DNA from: Paracoccaceae bacterium | GTDB lineage: Bacteria > Pseudomonadota > Alphaproteobacteria > Rhodobacterales > Rhodobacteraceae | Direction: 5' to 3' | Length of the DNA stretch: 64,000 nucleotides | Assembly: GCA_012103375.1 (NCBI GenBank) | Contig: WLWX01000001.1 | Location: 858,501-922,500 of the forward strand | Part shown: positions 1-9,007 of the stretch, one piece after another | Numbering within the stretch: position 1 is the first letter of the stretch | Layout: every line of letters starts with the position of its first letter | Position numbers and translations under genes: made by a program | Notes under the pieces: generated by a model | Told to the model about the DNA's origin: nothing | Databases searched by the model: none | What the model saw: only the letters and a program-made list of their open reading frames with translations

Positions 1-439
1 ACGCCGGGATCGCTTTGCGCATCGGCGTGCTGAACGGAAAGTTCCAGGGGTTGATGCCAAGGATCACACCGCGCGGGCGACGAGTGGAATAGGTGACCGT
101 TCCGGGGATCTGCGAGGCAAAGACCTCTCCGATCGGGGCGCTGGCGCGACCGATGCAGGCGCGTGCCTCGCCCACGGCCTTGGCGACCTCACCGCGTGCT
201 TCGGCCAGCGGCTTGCCCATTTCTTTGGTAATCGACTGGGCAATGTCTTCGATGCGTGCTTCCAGGGCGTCGACATATCTGGCGACCTGTGCGCCACGCT
301 CGGGCTGGGGTGTTTCGGCCCATTTGATCTGCGCCTGACGTGCGCGGGCGACACAACCGTCCAACGCCTCCATCGGGGTTTCGTCATAGGTCGCCACAAT
401 CTGGTCCGGGGCGGCGGGGTTGCGAATTTCAATGGGCAT
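1..439 (-). CDS. Aldehyde dehydrogenase, N-terminal part (runs off the window)
   Basis: Reading the minus strand from an ATG at 439 gives the first ~146 residues of an NAD(P)-dependent aldehyde dehydrogenase. The segment GVILGINPWNFPFSTPMRKA near residues 125-145 is the family's cofactor-binding loop (GxxxxxxPWNFP). The catalytic cysteine would lie beyond position 1. The start overlaps the stop of the GMC oxidoreductase gene by 11 bp, so the two were translationally coupled in one operon; an alcohol-to-aldehyde-to-acid oxidation pathway is the natural inference. The substrate cannot be told from the sequence. Confidence 0.85.
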   Translation of the reverse strand, partial: MPIEIRNPAAPDQIVATYDETPMEALDGCVARARQAQIKWAETPQPERGAQVARYVDALEARIEDIAQSITKEMGKPLAEARGEVAKAVGEARACIGRASAPIGEVFASQIPGTVTYSTRRPRGVILGINPWNFPFSTPMRKAIPA

Positions 440-2282
440 GCGTTTTGTCCTGTGTTGTCCCGGCGGCATCAGCGCGGATCATCGCGGCGGCCTTTTCGGC
501 GATCATGAATGTGGGGGCATTGGTATTGGCCGAGGTGATCTTCGGCATGACCGAGGCATCGACAACCCGCAGCCCCTCGACACCGTTGACCCGCAGCGCT
601 GGGTCCACAACGGCCTTAGCGTCCGAGCCCATGCGGCAGGTGCCGACAAGGTGATAGACCGTCCCCGCCATATTGCGCACGGCGTCCAACATCTCGGCAT
701 CGGTCTGGTATTGGTCGCCCGGAATAACCTCGCGCTGCCAGCGATGGCGGAATTCGGGCCGGTTATAAAGCTCGCGCACCAGGCGCAGCCCTTCGACGAT
801 GACATTCTGGTCCTTTTCAGTCGCAAGGTAGTTCGTGCGGATTTGCGGATCCGCGAAAGGATCGGTGTTGGCGATATGTATCGACCCACGGCTTTCGGGA
901 TGGCACTGCCAGAATGACGTTGTGAACCCGGAATACCGGTGCAGCGGCGTGCCGGGCTTGTCGACCGACAGCGGCATGACAAACAATTGCAGATCGGGGC
1001 GCCCGCCCTCGGCGTATTTGGTGCAGGCAGCACCCCCCACCTGACCTGCGCCAACGGTTAGCGGCCCGCGCGATTGCAACAGCCATTCAAGGCCCATCCG
1101 GGCCAGGCTGATCGGATTGCGGATATGATCGTTGAGCGATGCTCCGCGATCTTCCAACTCGACGATGGTACGCATTTGCAGGTGATCCTGCAGGTTCTCG
1201 CCCACTTCGGGCGCGTCGTGGCGCGTTTTGATGCCGTGGCTTTGCAACAGGTCAGCGGGGCCAATTCCGGACAATTGCAATAGCTGGGGTGACTGAACGG
1301 ACCCGCCGCACAAAATAACCTCGCAATCGGCATGAACCTTATGTGTCGTGCCGCCGCTGACATATTGGACGCCGGTTGCGCGGGGGCCGTCGAACAGGAT
1401 TTCGGTGACATGGGCACCGGTCTGCAATGTCAGGTTGGGGCGTTTCAGGGCAGGATGCAAAAACGCGGTTGCCGCACTGTCGCGCCAGCGTCCGCGCAGC
1501 GTCAGTTGGTATGACCCGACACCATGGGACGCCTCGGCGTTGAAGTCATCGTTCTTTGGCAAACCATGGGCGCGCGCTGCCTCCAGCCAGTCGAAACAGG
1601 CCAGGTTGTCGTTACGCAGGTCCGACACCTGTAGCGGCCCATGGGTGCCGCGATACTGCGAAGGCGCACCGTCATAGGTTTCGAAGGCGCGGAAATGTGG
1701 CAGTACATCGTCAAACGCCCAGCCGTCCGCGCCCTGCGCGGCCCAATCGTCAAAATCCGCATGCTGGCCCCGGATATAGATCAACCCGTTGATCGAGCTT
1801 GATCCCCCCACGACCCGCCCGCGCGGACAATCCATCCGTCGCCCGGCAATGCCGGGGTCCGGGTCACCGCGATACAGATGCGCAACACGGCTGTCATAGA
1901 TGGATTTGTAATAGCCGACCGGCAGTTTCAGCCGATTGTGTTGAAAAACTCCGTTTTAGGGCCTGAACGATGATTTTTCTTTCCATGCAGCCCGATCCTA
2001 AATTTTTGGCGCGGGGGTCGGCCCAAATCGCCTACATGCGCTCACGCGCAGCCATGCGCTGTCTCGTGGTCAAAGCTTTCCGACTATTTCGCTTCATAGG
2101 TTTTCGCAAGAAATCCGCGACGCTCTGATTTCGGAGTTTTTCAACACAATCAGCCAGAACCCGCGATCCGCGCCGCCGCCTTCCAGAACCAGAACCCGCG
2201 CGGCGCTATCCTCGGTCAGGCGCGCGGCCAATGTTGCCCCCGCCGTCCCCGATCCGATGATGATATAGTCAAAGCCGCGCAC
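429..2282 (-). pseudogene. GMC-family FAD oxidoreductase (choline/alcohol dehydrogenase type), interrupted by a miniature element
   Basis: The N-terminal piece (2282 down to 2152) has the FAD Rossmann motif [16 protein letters not shown]. The C-terminal piece (1933 down to 429) has the GMC signature around GGSSSINGLIYIRG, the active-site region YHLVGTCRMG and the closing NTNAPTFMIAEKAA. Between them lies a 218-bp element (1934-2151). Removing it with one 4-bp AGCC duplication joins the codons as GFWLKLPVGYYKS, typical of the family, so a full-length gene of about 544 codons existed before insertion. The element supplies a stop codon after 62 residues. An internal start at 1835 could give a 468-residue protein without the FAD-binding start, presumably inactive. 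Family identification is firm; substrate unknown. Confidence 0.88.
1934..2151 (+). mobile_element. 218-bp miniature inverted-repeat element, copy 1
   Basis: The element begins GATTGTGTTGAAAAACTCCG and ends with the exact reverse complement, a 20-bp perfect terminal inverted repeat. It is flanked by a direct AGCC duplication (1930-1933 and 2152-2155). It encodes no protein of useful length. By eye it is identical to the copy at 46622-46839 and to the reverse complement of 27874-28091. It interrupts a GMC oxidoreductase gene. No autonomous parent is in the window; the terminal repeats do not match the IS630 or IS407 elements found here. Confidence 0.9.
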
Positions 2283-2316
2283 GAATCTGCCCCAAAAGTT
2301 CTAATAATGGGATTAA

Positions 2317-2349
2317 TAGAATTCTGTTGGTGGTGCAACAAAAATTCTA
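2317..2349. promoter_or_regulatory. Candidate GntR operator (dyad) between divergent genes
   Basis: TAGAATTCTGTTG at 2317-2329 and CAACAAAAATTCTA at 2336-2349 form an imperfect palindrome. It sits in the 93-bp gap between the GMC oxidoreductase start (2282, minus) and the GntR-type regulator (2376, plus), in locally AT-rich sequence. This is the expected place for an operator of the adjacent regulator. That the neighbouring GntR binds it is inference. Confidence 0.6.
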
Positions 2350-2375
2350 TATATAGGTTTTTAGGATTAATCGGG

Positions 2376-3113
2376 ATGACACCTTCAATGACCAACACGC
2401 TGCGGCAAAGCCGATCCCCGCTGTATCTTCAGATTGCCGAGATTCTTCGCCAGAACCTGGATCGCGGCGTCTGGAAACCTGGCGAGCTTTTGCCAACAAT
2501 TTCAGAGCTTTCGAAAGAATACTCGGTGGCGAAGATCACCGTGCGGCAGGCGCTGAAGATCCTCGAGGAAGAAGACCTGCTGGAATCGCGGCGCGGGCGC
2601 GGGACGACGGTTTTGCCGCCGCCTCCGGTACGCGACCGGCTGCATCTGGGTACCCGCCTGTCCACCTTGGCCGACCATTATCGTGGCGACGAACTGGCGC
2701 TTGATCTTCTGGAAGACCGTGACGCCGAAGTGCCGGGCAAGCCGCTGATCGGCACATTGGCGGACAGTGGTTATCACCTGCTGCGCCGCACCCACACCCG
2801 CGACGGAGAGACCTATTGTGTCATCTCGATCTATTTCGAAAAGACGCTTTTCGCCCGGCATGAGGCGCAGCTTCGAACACAGCTTGCCTTGCCGGTCCTG
2901 GTCGATTCCGACGATATCGAGGTTGCCCGCGCGCGCCAGTCACTGACGATTGGCAGATGCGACTATGACACCGCCGGGCTTTTGAACCTGGCAGTGGGCG
3001 ATCCGGTGGTCGAGGTTCGGCGCGTACTCTGCGACGGTCAGGATAAGGTGATCTATCTGGCCGACGTGACTTATCGCAGCGACTTTGTTCGCCTGGAAAT
3101 GGACCTTCTTTGA
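2376..3113 (+). CDS. GntR-family transcriptional regulator, HutC/UTRA type
   Basis: The 245-residue protein has an N-terminal winged helix (residues ~10-75, with LPTISELSKEYSVAKITVRQ as the recognition region) and a C-terminal UTRA effector domain (~95-240). I chose the ATG at 2376; a second in-frame ATG is at 2388, and an upstream extension to 2307 would run through the putative operator and is unlikely. It is transcribed away from the GMC/aldehyde dehydrogenase operon and overlaps the start of the enolase-superfamily gene (TGATG), so it probably controls both. The effector is unknown. Confidence 0.88.
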   Translation: MTPSMTNTLRQSRSPLYLQIAEILRQNLDRGVWKPGELLPTISELSKEYSVAKITVRQALKILEEEDLLESRRGRGTTVLPPPPVRDRLHLGTRLSTLADHYRGDELALDLLEDRDAEVPGKPLIGTLADSGYHLLRRTHTRDGETYCVISIYFEKTLFARHEAQLRTQLALPVLVDSDDIEVARARQSLTIGRCDYDTAGLLNLAVGDPVVEVRRVLCDGQDKVIYLADVTYRSDFVRLEMDLL

Positions 3114-4261
3114 TGATCAACATTGCTCGTATTCAGGCCTGGGCCTTTCGCTGCCCCACCAGAAAACCCGTCGCCACGTCCTTTGGCGTCATGCACGATC
3201 GCCCGGCGGTATTGGTCCGCCTTGAAGATCGTGACGGCGCGTTCGGCTGGGGAGAGATCTGGGCAAACTGGCCCGCCGCCGGTGCAGAACACCGTGTCCG
3301 TTTGCTGGAAATGGATGTGGCGCATCTGGTGCTTGGGACGACTTTCGCCTCTCCGACAGAGTTCTTTCACCGGCTTGACGCCCAGACCCGGATCAGGGCC
3401 GTCCAATGTGGCGAGGTTGGGCCCTTCGCGCAGGTGATCGCCGGGTTGGATATCGCGCTTTGGGATCTGGTCGCGCGGCGCGCCGGTGTGCCGCTGCGCC
3501 GTCTGATTCGTGCGGACGCACCGGGGTCTGTGCCCGCTTATGCCAGCGGCATTCAGATATCGGCGGCGGATGACCTGATGCCGCAGGCGCGGGCAGCCGG
3601 ACATAGGCGCTTCAAGTTGAAAGTGGGTTTCGACATGGACGCCGACATCGCCGCAGTGCTGCGACTACAATCGGAACTGACAGAGGATGAAGTGATCGCC
3701 TGCGACGCCAATCAGGCCTGGACGTTGGATCAGGCGAAGTCATTCCTGACCGGCATTGCTGGCGCGCCCCTACATTGGCTGGAAGAACCGCTTCCCGTGT
3801 TCAGCGATGCGGCTGATTGGCGGTCCCTAGCGGATCACGCGACAATCCCGCTGGCCGGGGGTGAGAATATCATCGGCCAGACCGACTTCGCCGATGCGAT
3901 CAGGGCGGGCGTTTTGTCGGTGATCCAGCCGGATGTAGCGAAATGGGGCGGCGTGACCGGCAATCTGGCCGTTGCGCAAAACGCATTGGCCGGGGGCCGC
4001 CGATATTTCCCGCATTTTCTGGGGGCAGGGGTGGGCATGGCCGCCTCGGCAGAATTGCTGGCCGGTGTTGGCGGTGACGGGCTTCTGGAGGTGGACGTCA
4101 ACGATAACCCGCTACGCTCCTTGTTCTTTGACGGGGCAGAGCCTGTGTCCGAAGGGTTGTGGCACTGTTCAGACAAGCCGGGGCTGGGCATCGACGCCCT
4201 GCCGGACGGTCTGGCCACGTTCCAGACACTTCAGAGAGAGATGCGCGCGCCCGCTATTTGA
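3113..4261 (+). CDS. Mandelate racemase/muconate-lactonizing enzyme (enolase superfamily) protein
   Basis: At 382 residues the length suits the superfamily. Visible are the KxK catalytic pair in FKLKVGF, the metal ligands in ACDANQAW, WLEEPL and AGGEN, and an Asp-His dyad like that of mandelate racemase (IQPDVAKWGG and FPHFLGAGVG). It should be a Mg-dependent enzyme that removes a proton next to a carboxylate, such as a sugar-acid dehydratase or racemase. The ATG at 3113 overlaps the regulator stop. The context with GMC and aldehyde dehydrogenases suggests a peripheral catabolic route, but the substrate cannot be assigned. Confidence 0.85.
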   Translation: MINIARIQAWAFRCPTRKPVATSFGVMHDRPAVLVRLEDRDGAFGWGEIWANWPAAGAEHRVRLLEMDVAHLVLGTTFASPTEFFHRLDAQTRIRAVQCGEVGPFAQVIAGLDIALWDLVARRAGVPLRRLIRADAPGSVPAYASGIQISAADDLMPQARAAGHRRFKLKVGFDMDADIAAVLRLQSELTEDEVIACDANQAWTLDQAKSFLTGIAGAPLHWLEEPLPVFSDAADWRSLADHATIPLAGGENIIGQTDFADAIRAGVLSVIQPDVAKWGGVTGNLAVAQNALAGGRRYFPHFLGAGVGMAASAELLAGVGGDGLLEVDVNDNPLRSLFFDGAEPVSEGLWHCSDKPGLGIDALPDGLATFQTLQREMRAPAI

Positions 4262-4367
4262 TCCGCAACACTGTCAGAAGACCAACGCGCCCTGCGCCTT
4301 TGGCGCGCACCGGGCGCGGGCCGTTCCATCAGCGACTCAGATATTTTGGATGGCGCCCTTTTTACGC

Positions 4368-5318
4368 TCAATCTGACCAGACCACACGGAACCCGTGGTG
4401 CGTTGTCGAACTGTCCGGCGACGTACCTGACCGGGCGGCGATGCGGTAGCGATAGCAATAGCTGCGGTGGCACAGAAACGACCCGCCCTTGGACAACTTA
4501 TAGCCCCGCATCCCCGACAACCGCGTCTTGACCGAACGTTTCAGCGATCGCACCCGGTAAGGGTCGGCGGTCCATTCCCAGACATTGCCCGCAAGATTGT
4601 AAAGCCCCCAGGGGTTTGGGGCAAAGGACATTGCCGGGGCGGTTGTCGTATACCCGTCTGCGGCCGTGTTCAGTTTCGGAAACTCACCCTGCCAGATGTT
4701 GCAGGGCGTGAAATCGGTATCATTCGGTTCGTCATCGCCCCAGGGAAACCGGATGTCCCCACGCCCGGCGCGCGCGGCATGTTCCCATTCCGCCTCGGTC
4801 GGAAGCCGCCCGCCGACCCAATCTGCGTAGGCCCGTGCGTCATTCCACGAGGCATGAACGACCGGATGATCAGGCAGGCAGTCGCCCCCTGTATCCGGGC
4901 CGTTGGGCGCGAACCAGCAGGCGCCATCGACGCGCCGCCACCATTCCACCTCGCTGACGGCCTGCGTCGGCCCGACAGATTGCGGAACCTGGCTCCAGAA
5001 TACGAAAGACCAGCCAAAGCGTTCGGCCTCGGTGCGATATCCGGTGGCGTCGACGAAGTTGCGGAATTCGTCGTTGGTGACAGTGGTTGCGGCCATGCGA
5101 AAGGGCTTGATCGGGACTGTGCGCACCGGACCCTCACCATCATCGGGAATTTGCGGGGATTTCGTGCCAACACGCGCTGACCCGCCGGGGATCTCGACCG
5201 TTTGCGCGGTGCTCTGGCCGCCACCGCGCGGCACATCAACGGGCGCCCCATCAAGTTGGCCCGCCCGTGCCGGTGCGCAACACGTCTTTCCCGTTGGCCG
5301 TTGGTTCCCCTGCATCAA
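4368..5318 (-). CDS. Formylglycine-generating enzyme (sulfatase-modifying factor)
   Basis: The 316-residue protein belongs to the SUMF1/FGE family. The diagnostic C-terminal block GGSFLCHRSYCYRYR is present with both copper-binding, catalytic cysteines, followed by an AARSGTSPDSS segment and a terminal GFRV. The N-terminus has a KTCCAPAR stretch of the kind bacterial FGEs carry. FGE oxidises a cysteine of type I sulfatases (CxPxR motif) to formylglycine. No sulfatase is in the window, so the client is elsewhere. It is convergent with the enolase gene. The two cysteines argue for a true FGE rather than a generic DUF323-type relative. Confidence 0.88.
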   Translation of the reverse strand: MMQGNQRPTGKTCCAPARAGQLDGAPVDVPRGGGQSTAQTVEIPGGSARVGTKSPQIPDDGEGPVRTVPIKPFRMAATTVTNDEFRNFVDATGYRTEAERFGWSFVFWSQVPQSVGPTQAVSEVEWWRRVDGACWFAPNGPDTGGDCLPDHPVVHASWNDARAYADWVGGRLPTEAEWEHAARAGRGDIRFPWGDDEPNDTDFTPCNIWQGEFPKLNTAADGYTTTAPAMSFAPNPWGLYNLAGNVWEWTADPYRVRSLKRSVKTRLSGMRGYKLSKGGSFLCHRSYCYRYRIAARSGTSPDSSTTHHGFRVVWSD

Positions 5319-5660
5319 TGCCCCATTGTATTCGTCAGCCCTGATCTTCCGACGTCACAATCGACGAAGCGCGCGTTCCGTTCAATTGCCCCGGGCCGCA
5401 CCAGATCCGTTTTTCGCCGGACGTGAATCGGATTGGTCCCACTGCGACGCCGCCGCAACCTATAACACCTGTCCGGCCGGTGAAATGACCATCAGCTTAC
5501 ATACGGTTCCGGACCCGGCCATGCCTTGCCATGCTCGCGACAATCCCCAGCCCCCTATCGAAGCAACTTCTGCTTCATCTGTGCCGCGTCCTGCTTTAGC
5601 CTCTGAAAAAGCCCGGAGGAGACTGCCGCTCCGCCAATTAAGATAGGATGCCGCGCGCCC
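5319..5660. other. Intergenic region, nothing assigned
   Basis: This 342-bp gap separates the divergent FGE gene (minus) and the glycosyltransferase fusion (plus), so it should hold both promoters. I see no convincing ORF, repeat or terminator in it. A weak AGGA lies about 12 bp upstream of the ATG at 5661. Confidence 0.5.
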
Positions 5661-7952
5661 ATGACCCTCCCGTCAATTGGAATGCTTTGGATCGGTGGAT
5701 CGCTCAGCTGGTTGGAACAACTGTGTGTTCAGTCGTTCCTCGATAACGGGCATGAGGTGGTGTTGTTCACCTATGACGGCGTCGAAAACGTCCCTGCCGG
5801 GGTGCGGATGGAACCGGCTTCGGACATCCTGCCGACCAACCGGATCATCCGCCACGCCAAGACCGGCAGCCCGGCCTATCACGCGGATCTGTTCCGTTTG
5901 AACATGCTGCGCGATACCGATCTGATCTGGGCCGATACGGATGCCTATTGCCACCGGCCATGGGACATCAAACCGGGCACCCATTTCCACGGCTGGATTT
6001 CCGACGACAAACCGCTGGTCAACAACGGCGTTCTGGGTCTGCCCAAGGACAGCAAGACGCTGGCCGCGATGTTGGAGTTTACGTCCGACGAATACCCGAT
6101 CCCGCCCTGGTTCAAGCGCTGGAAACGTGATGAGTTGCAGGGGCTGAAGGACAAGGGCACCCCGACCCATGTGTCCGAGCTTCCCTGGGGCGTTTGGGGC
6201 CCCAACGCAGTATCGCATTTCCTTAAAGAAACCGGAGAGATCAGCCATTCTTTCCCCGGCCACGTGATCTATCCCGTGCCATTCAAGAATGCGCGCGCGG
6301 TGTTTGTGAAAAAGCGGCTGGGCTATGTCCGCTCTTTGCTGCTGCCTGATACGCTATCGATCCATTTCTGGGGCCGCCGGTTCCGCAATATCGCGGGCAA
6401 TTTCGACGGTCGCTGCGAAGAAGGCTCCTTAGTGGACGCATTGTTGGCGAAGCACCGGATAGATACCCGCCCGACCGCGCATATGATGCGCAAAAGCCCG
6501 GAAGTCTTGGCCGCCGAAGCTGCCGAGCGTGCCGCTGCCGCACCCGCGCCCGCCCCGGTCCCCGCACCAATCGCAGCAGCGGACCGGCACGCGCCTGAAC
6601 CGGTAATCGCGGCGATTGACCGGGATGAGGTGGATCGCTTCTGCGACATCAACGCTGGCGCGCCCGATCTGGCGGCAGCGTTTTACCGCAAATTCGGCAG
6701 CCGGATCATCGTGGTGTTCTGGGGCGCGGACGGAAATATCGCCGCGCCGCCCGAAGATGCGCTGGCAACTTACGTCAGGAACCTGACGGATCAGGGCGTT
6801 CCGAAGTCCAGCATCGCCGTGGTCAAAAGCCATCGCGGTCTGCGCCGCTATGACGTGGTCGCGTCGGTCAACGGGTTTGGCATGACCCGCAAGATCGGCG
6901 CGATCGAACCACTTCTGAACAAGGTTCTTGGCCCCGACAGTCGCCTAATCATCGACATCTCAAAAGGGTCGGGCACTTATCCATTCCTCAAAAAATACGG
7001 CAGTTGCAACACGCTGGTGCAGCCGACAGCGGACGCGCCCGGGCGGGCGGTCATGTCGGCCGAACCGCGCGAAGGTCAGGCCGATTGGGGCAGCGTGGCG
7101 CGCGAACTGGCCGGGACGACGGGTTTTTATAAAGAGGTCAGGGATCACTCTTTCTTGCATGTGAAACGCGGCAAGACGCTGGTGGTGACCTTCGATAACC
7201 TCGACATCGCGATGAACAAACGCGATGACCGCCGCCCCTGGGGTTACAGCTTTATCGAGAAAAACGGCTGGTCGATGCTGGGTGTCATGGCAAACGGCTG
7301 GACCTGGTTTCGCGAACCCCAGGTCAGCGCCGAATTCGACCGGCTTCGCGACGAAGGCTTCTTCGCGCAGTTCGACCGCGTGGTATTCTACGGCGCATCC
7401 ATGGGCGGCTATGGCGCGGCGGCGTTCAGCGCGGCAGCGCCGGGAAGCACCGTTTTCGCGATCAGTCCGCAATCGACTTTGGACAAATCCGTTGTCCCCT
7501 GGGAGATGCGGTACAAAACTGTCTGGGGCCGTGATTTTTCGGATCACTACGGCGACGCCTCGGCCAGCAGCCAAACCGCAGCGGCGGTTCACCTGTTGTT
7601 CGACCCATATGTGCCTGCCGATGCCGGGCACGCCGAACGATACAGCGCGGACAATGTCATCAAATGGCGCTGCCCGCTTCTGGGCCACCGGCTTGGATCA
7701 TCGCTGAACCAGATGGGGGTGCTACAGCATATCGCACGCGATGCGATCAATGGCGTGCTGGACCGGCAGATGTTTTATCAGCACTTGCGCGAACGCCACG
7801 ACTTCCCGCGCTACCAGCGAGAGCTTGCAAATCTTGCGCTGGAACGGGGGCGGCCAGACCTTGCCAAACGTGTCTGCGCTTACGTACTCGCGCGGCGCAG
7901 CGACAAGTTTTTTCGCCAGTTGCAGAAACGGCTGGCTGAAGGGGATGGCTGA
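5661..7952 (+). CDS. Glycosyltransferase fused to a Ser-hydrolase-like domain
   Basis: The 763-residue protein is unusual. Residues ~1-275 resemble DXD-type glycosyltransferases of the GT32/capsule group: a hydrophobic start, AYHADLFRLNMLRDTDLIWA, then ADTDAYCHRP with the metal-binding DxD, and later LSIHFWG. An Ala/Pro-rich linker covers about 288-318. A middle domain (~320-480) is unassigned. The C-terminal third contains VVFYGASMGGYGAAAF, a GxSxGG nucleophile elbow as in alpha/beta hydrolases. A role in making and trimming or acylating a surface polysaccharide is inferred. It is convergent with the GT2 genes at 7959 and 9008. Domain calls are by motif only. Confidence 0.65.
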   Translation: MTLPSIGMLWIGGSLSWLEQLCVQSFLDNGHEVVLFTYDGVENVPAGVRMEPASDILPTNRIIRHAKTGSPAYHADLFRLNMLRDTDLIWADTDAYCHRPWDIKPGTHFHGWISDDKPLVNNGVLGLPKDSKTLAAMLEFTSDEYPIPPWFKRWKRDELQGLKDKGTPTHVSELPWGVWGPNAVSHFLKETGEISHSFPGHVIYPVPFKNARAVFVKKRLGYVRSLLLPDTLSIHFWGRRFRNIAGNFDGRCEEGSLVDALLAKHRIDTRPTAHMMRKSPEVLAAEAAERAAAAPAPAPVPAPIAAADRHAPEPVIAAIDRDEVDRFCDINAGAPDLAAAFYRKFGSRIIVVFWGADGNIAAPPEDALATYVRNLTDQGVPKSSIAVVKSHRGLRRYDVVASVNGFGMTRKIGAIEPLLNKVLGPDSRLIIDISKGSGTYPFLKKYGSCNTLVQPTADAPGRAVMSAEPREGQADWGSVARELAGTTGFYKEVRDHSFLHVKRGKTLVVTFDNLDIAMNKRDDRRPWGYSFIEKNGWSMLGVMANGWTWFREPQVSAEFDRLRDEGFFAQFDRVVFYGASMGGYGAAAFSAAAPGSTVFAISPQSTLDKSVVPWEMRYKTVWGRDFSDHYGDASASSQTAAAVHLLFDPYVPADAGHAERYSADNVIKWRCPLLGHRLGSSLNQMGVLQHIARDAINGVLDRQMFYQHLRERHDFPRYQRELANLALERGRPDLAKRVCAYVLARRSDKFFRQLQKRLAEGDG

Positions 7953-7958
7953 CGCGCG

Positions 7959-8933
7959 TTAGGCCAACGTTGCCTCAACCGCCTCGACCAGCGGCAAAAA
8001 TTCTTCCTGCGTTCGCAACTCGGCGGCCTTGGCACGGTGAATCTCCAGCGCCTTTTCGTGCAATTCCGTCAGCTCTGGCCATTCGGCCAGTTTTGCGCGC
8101 CATTCCTGACTGGCGGCGTCATAGCGTGATACGCTGGTATCCGCGACCCCGCCGCGATTGTGGGTCTTCCAATATTTGAAGCCGATGGTGTGCGACATGT
8201 GATTGGCACGCCCCCGGTCTTTCTTGATCAGAAACGAATCCACCGAACGCAGCGCGTAGTGGTTGACCTGCGCAATATCGAAGACCGGTGGGTTTTCGGT
8301 GCGCTTGCCGTCCTTGGTATAGGGCGCGCCACCGGGCAGAACGCGCACCAGTTCGCGATCAAGCTCGGCCTGTTGGATCGGGCCGTGCAGGCCGATACGC
8401 TTGACGTTCTCAAGCCCGGTGAACAGGGATTTCACAAATTTTCCGGCGTGACGGTTCGCGCGGTGATCCTGCTCTCCATCGGTGAATTGCCGGGTGACGG
8501 TTTCGTCGCGCAAGTCGCGTATGCCGTTCGGGCTGAACAGGCGCCATGGCACCGCGATCACGTCGATATTCGCACCCGACGCCGCGACCAGCGCGCGGGC
8601 CGAACCGTCGCCGATTTTCACATTCAGGTATTCGTCGACGTCGCAAACGTATAACCAATCCGCCTCGGTCGTTTCCTTGTAGCGGCGCGATTGCTTCAAG
8701 GCGGAACGATGGATTCCGGCACGGGGCCAGATCCGGGTGCGATGGTGCTGCACCAGCCCCTTTTCCTGCAGAACGTCCAGAATCGCATCGGTCCCGTCGT
8801 CGCAATCGTTGGTACAGACAACGATATTGTCGAACCCCAGAACCTTGTGATGCGCGATCCAGTCGAGGATATACGGCCCCTCGTTCTTCATCGTGCTGAT
8901 GACCGTGAAGGATGCGTCTTCCAATGGTTTCAT
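7959..8933 (-). CDS. Glycosyltransferase family 2 / GT92-like protein
   Basis: The 324-residue protein starts with VISTMKNEGPYILDWIAHHK, the usual opening of this GT-A group. It continues with a CTNDCDDGTDAILD strand and VCDVDEYLNV, whose DxD binds metal and sugar nucleotide. VNHYALRSVDSFLIKKDRGR towards the C-terminus is shared almost word for word with the larger protein encoded at 9008-11245, so the two are paralogues. There are no obvious membrane segments. Sugar donor and acceptor are unknown; a surface-polysaccharide role is inferred from the cluster. Confidence 0.8.
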   Translation of the reverse strand: MKPLEDASFTVISTMKNEGPYILDWIAHHKVLGFDNIVVCTNDCDDGTDAILDVLQEKGLVQHHRTRIWPRAGIHRSALKQSRRYKETTEADWLYVCDVDEYLNVKIGDGSARALVAASGANIDVIAVPWRLFSPNGIRDLRDETVTRQFTDGEQDHRANRHAGKFVKSLFTGLENVKRIGLHGPIQQAELDRELVRVLPGGAPYTKDGKRTENPPVFDIAQVNHYALRSVDSFLIKKDRGRANHMSHTIGFKYWKTHNRGGVADTSVSRYDAASQEWRAKLAEWPELTELHEKALEIHRAKAAELRTQEEFLPLVEAVEATLA

Positions 8934-9007
8934 TCTGCGTCTTTCAGTCGGTCAGGGGTGCAGTATCTGAATCTGTGGCCGATATCGCCGCTTCAATCAA
9001 CCGGTGA

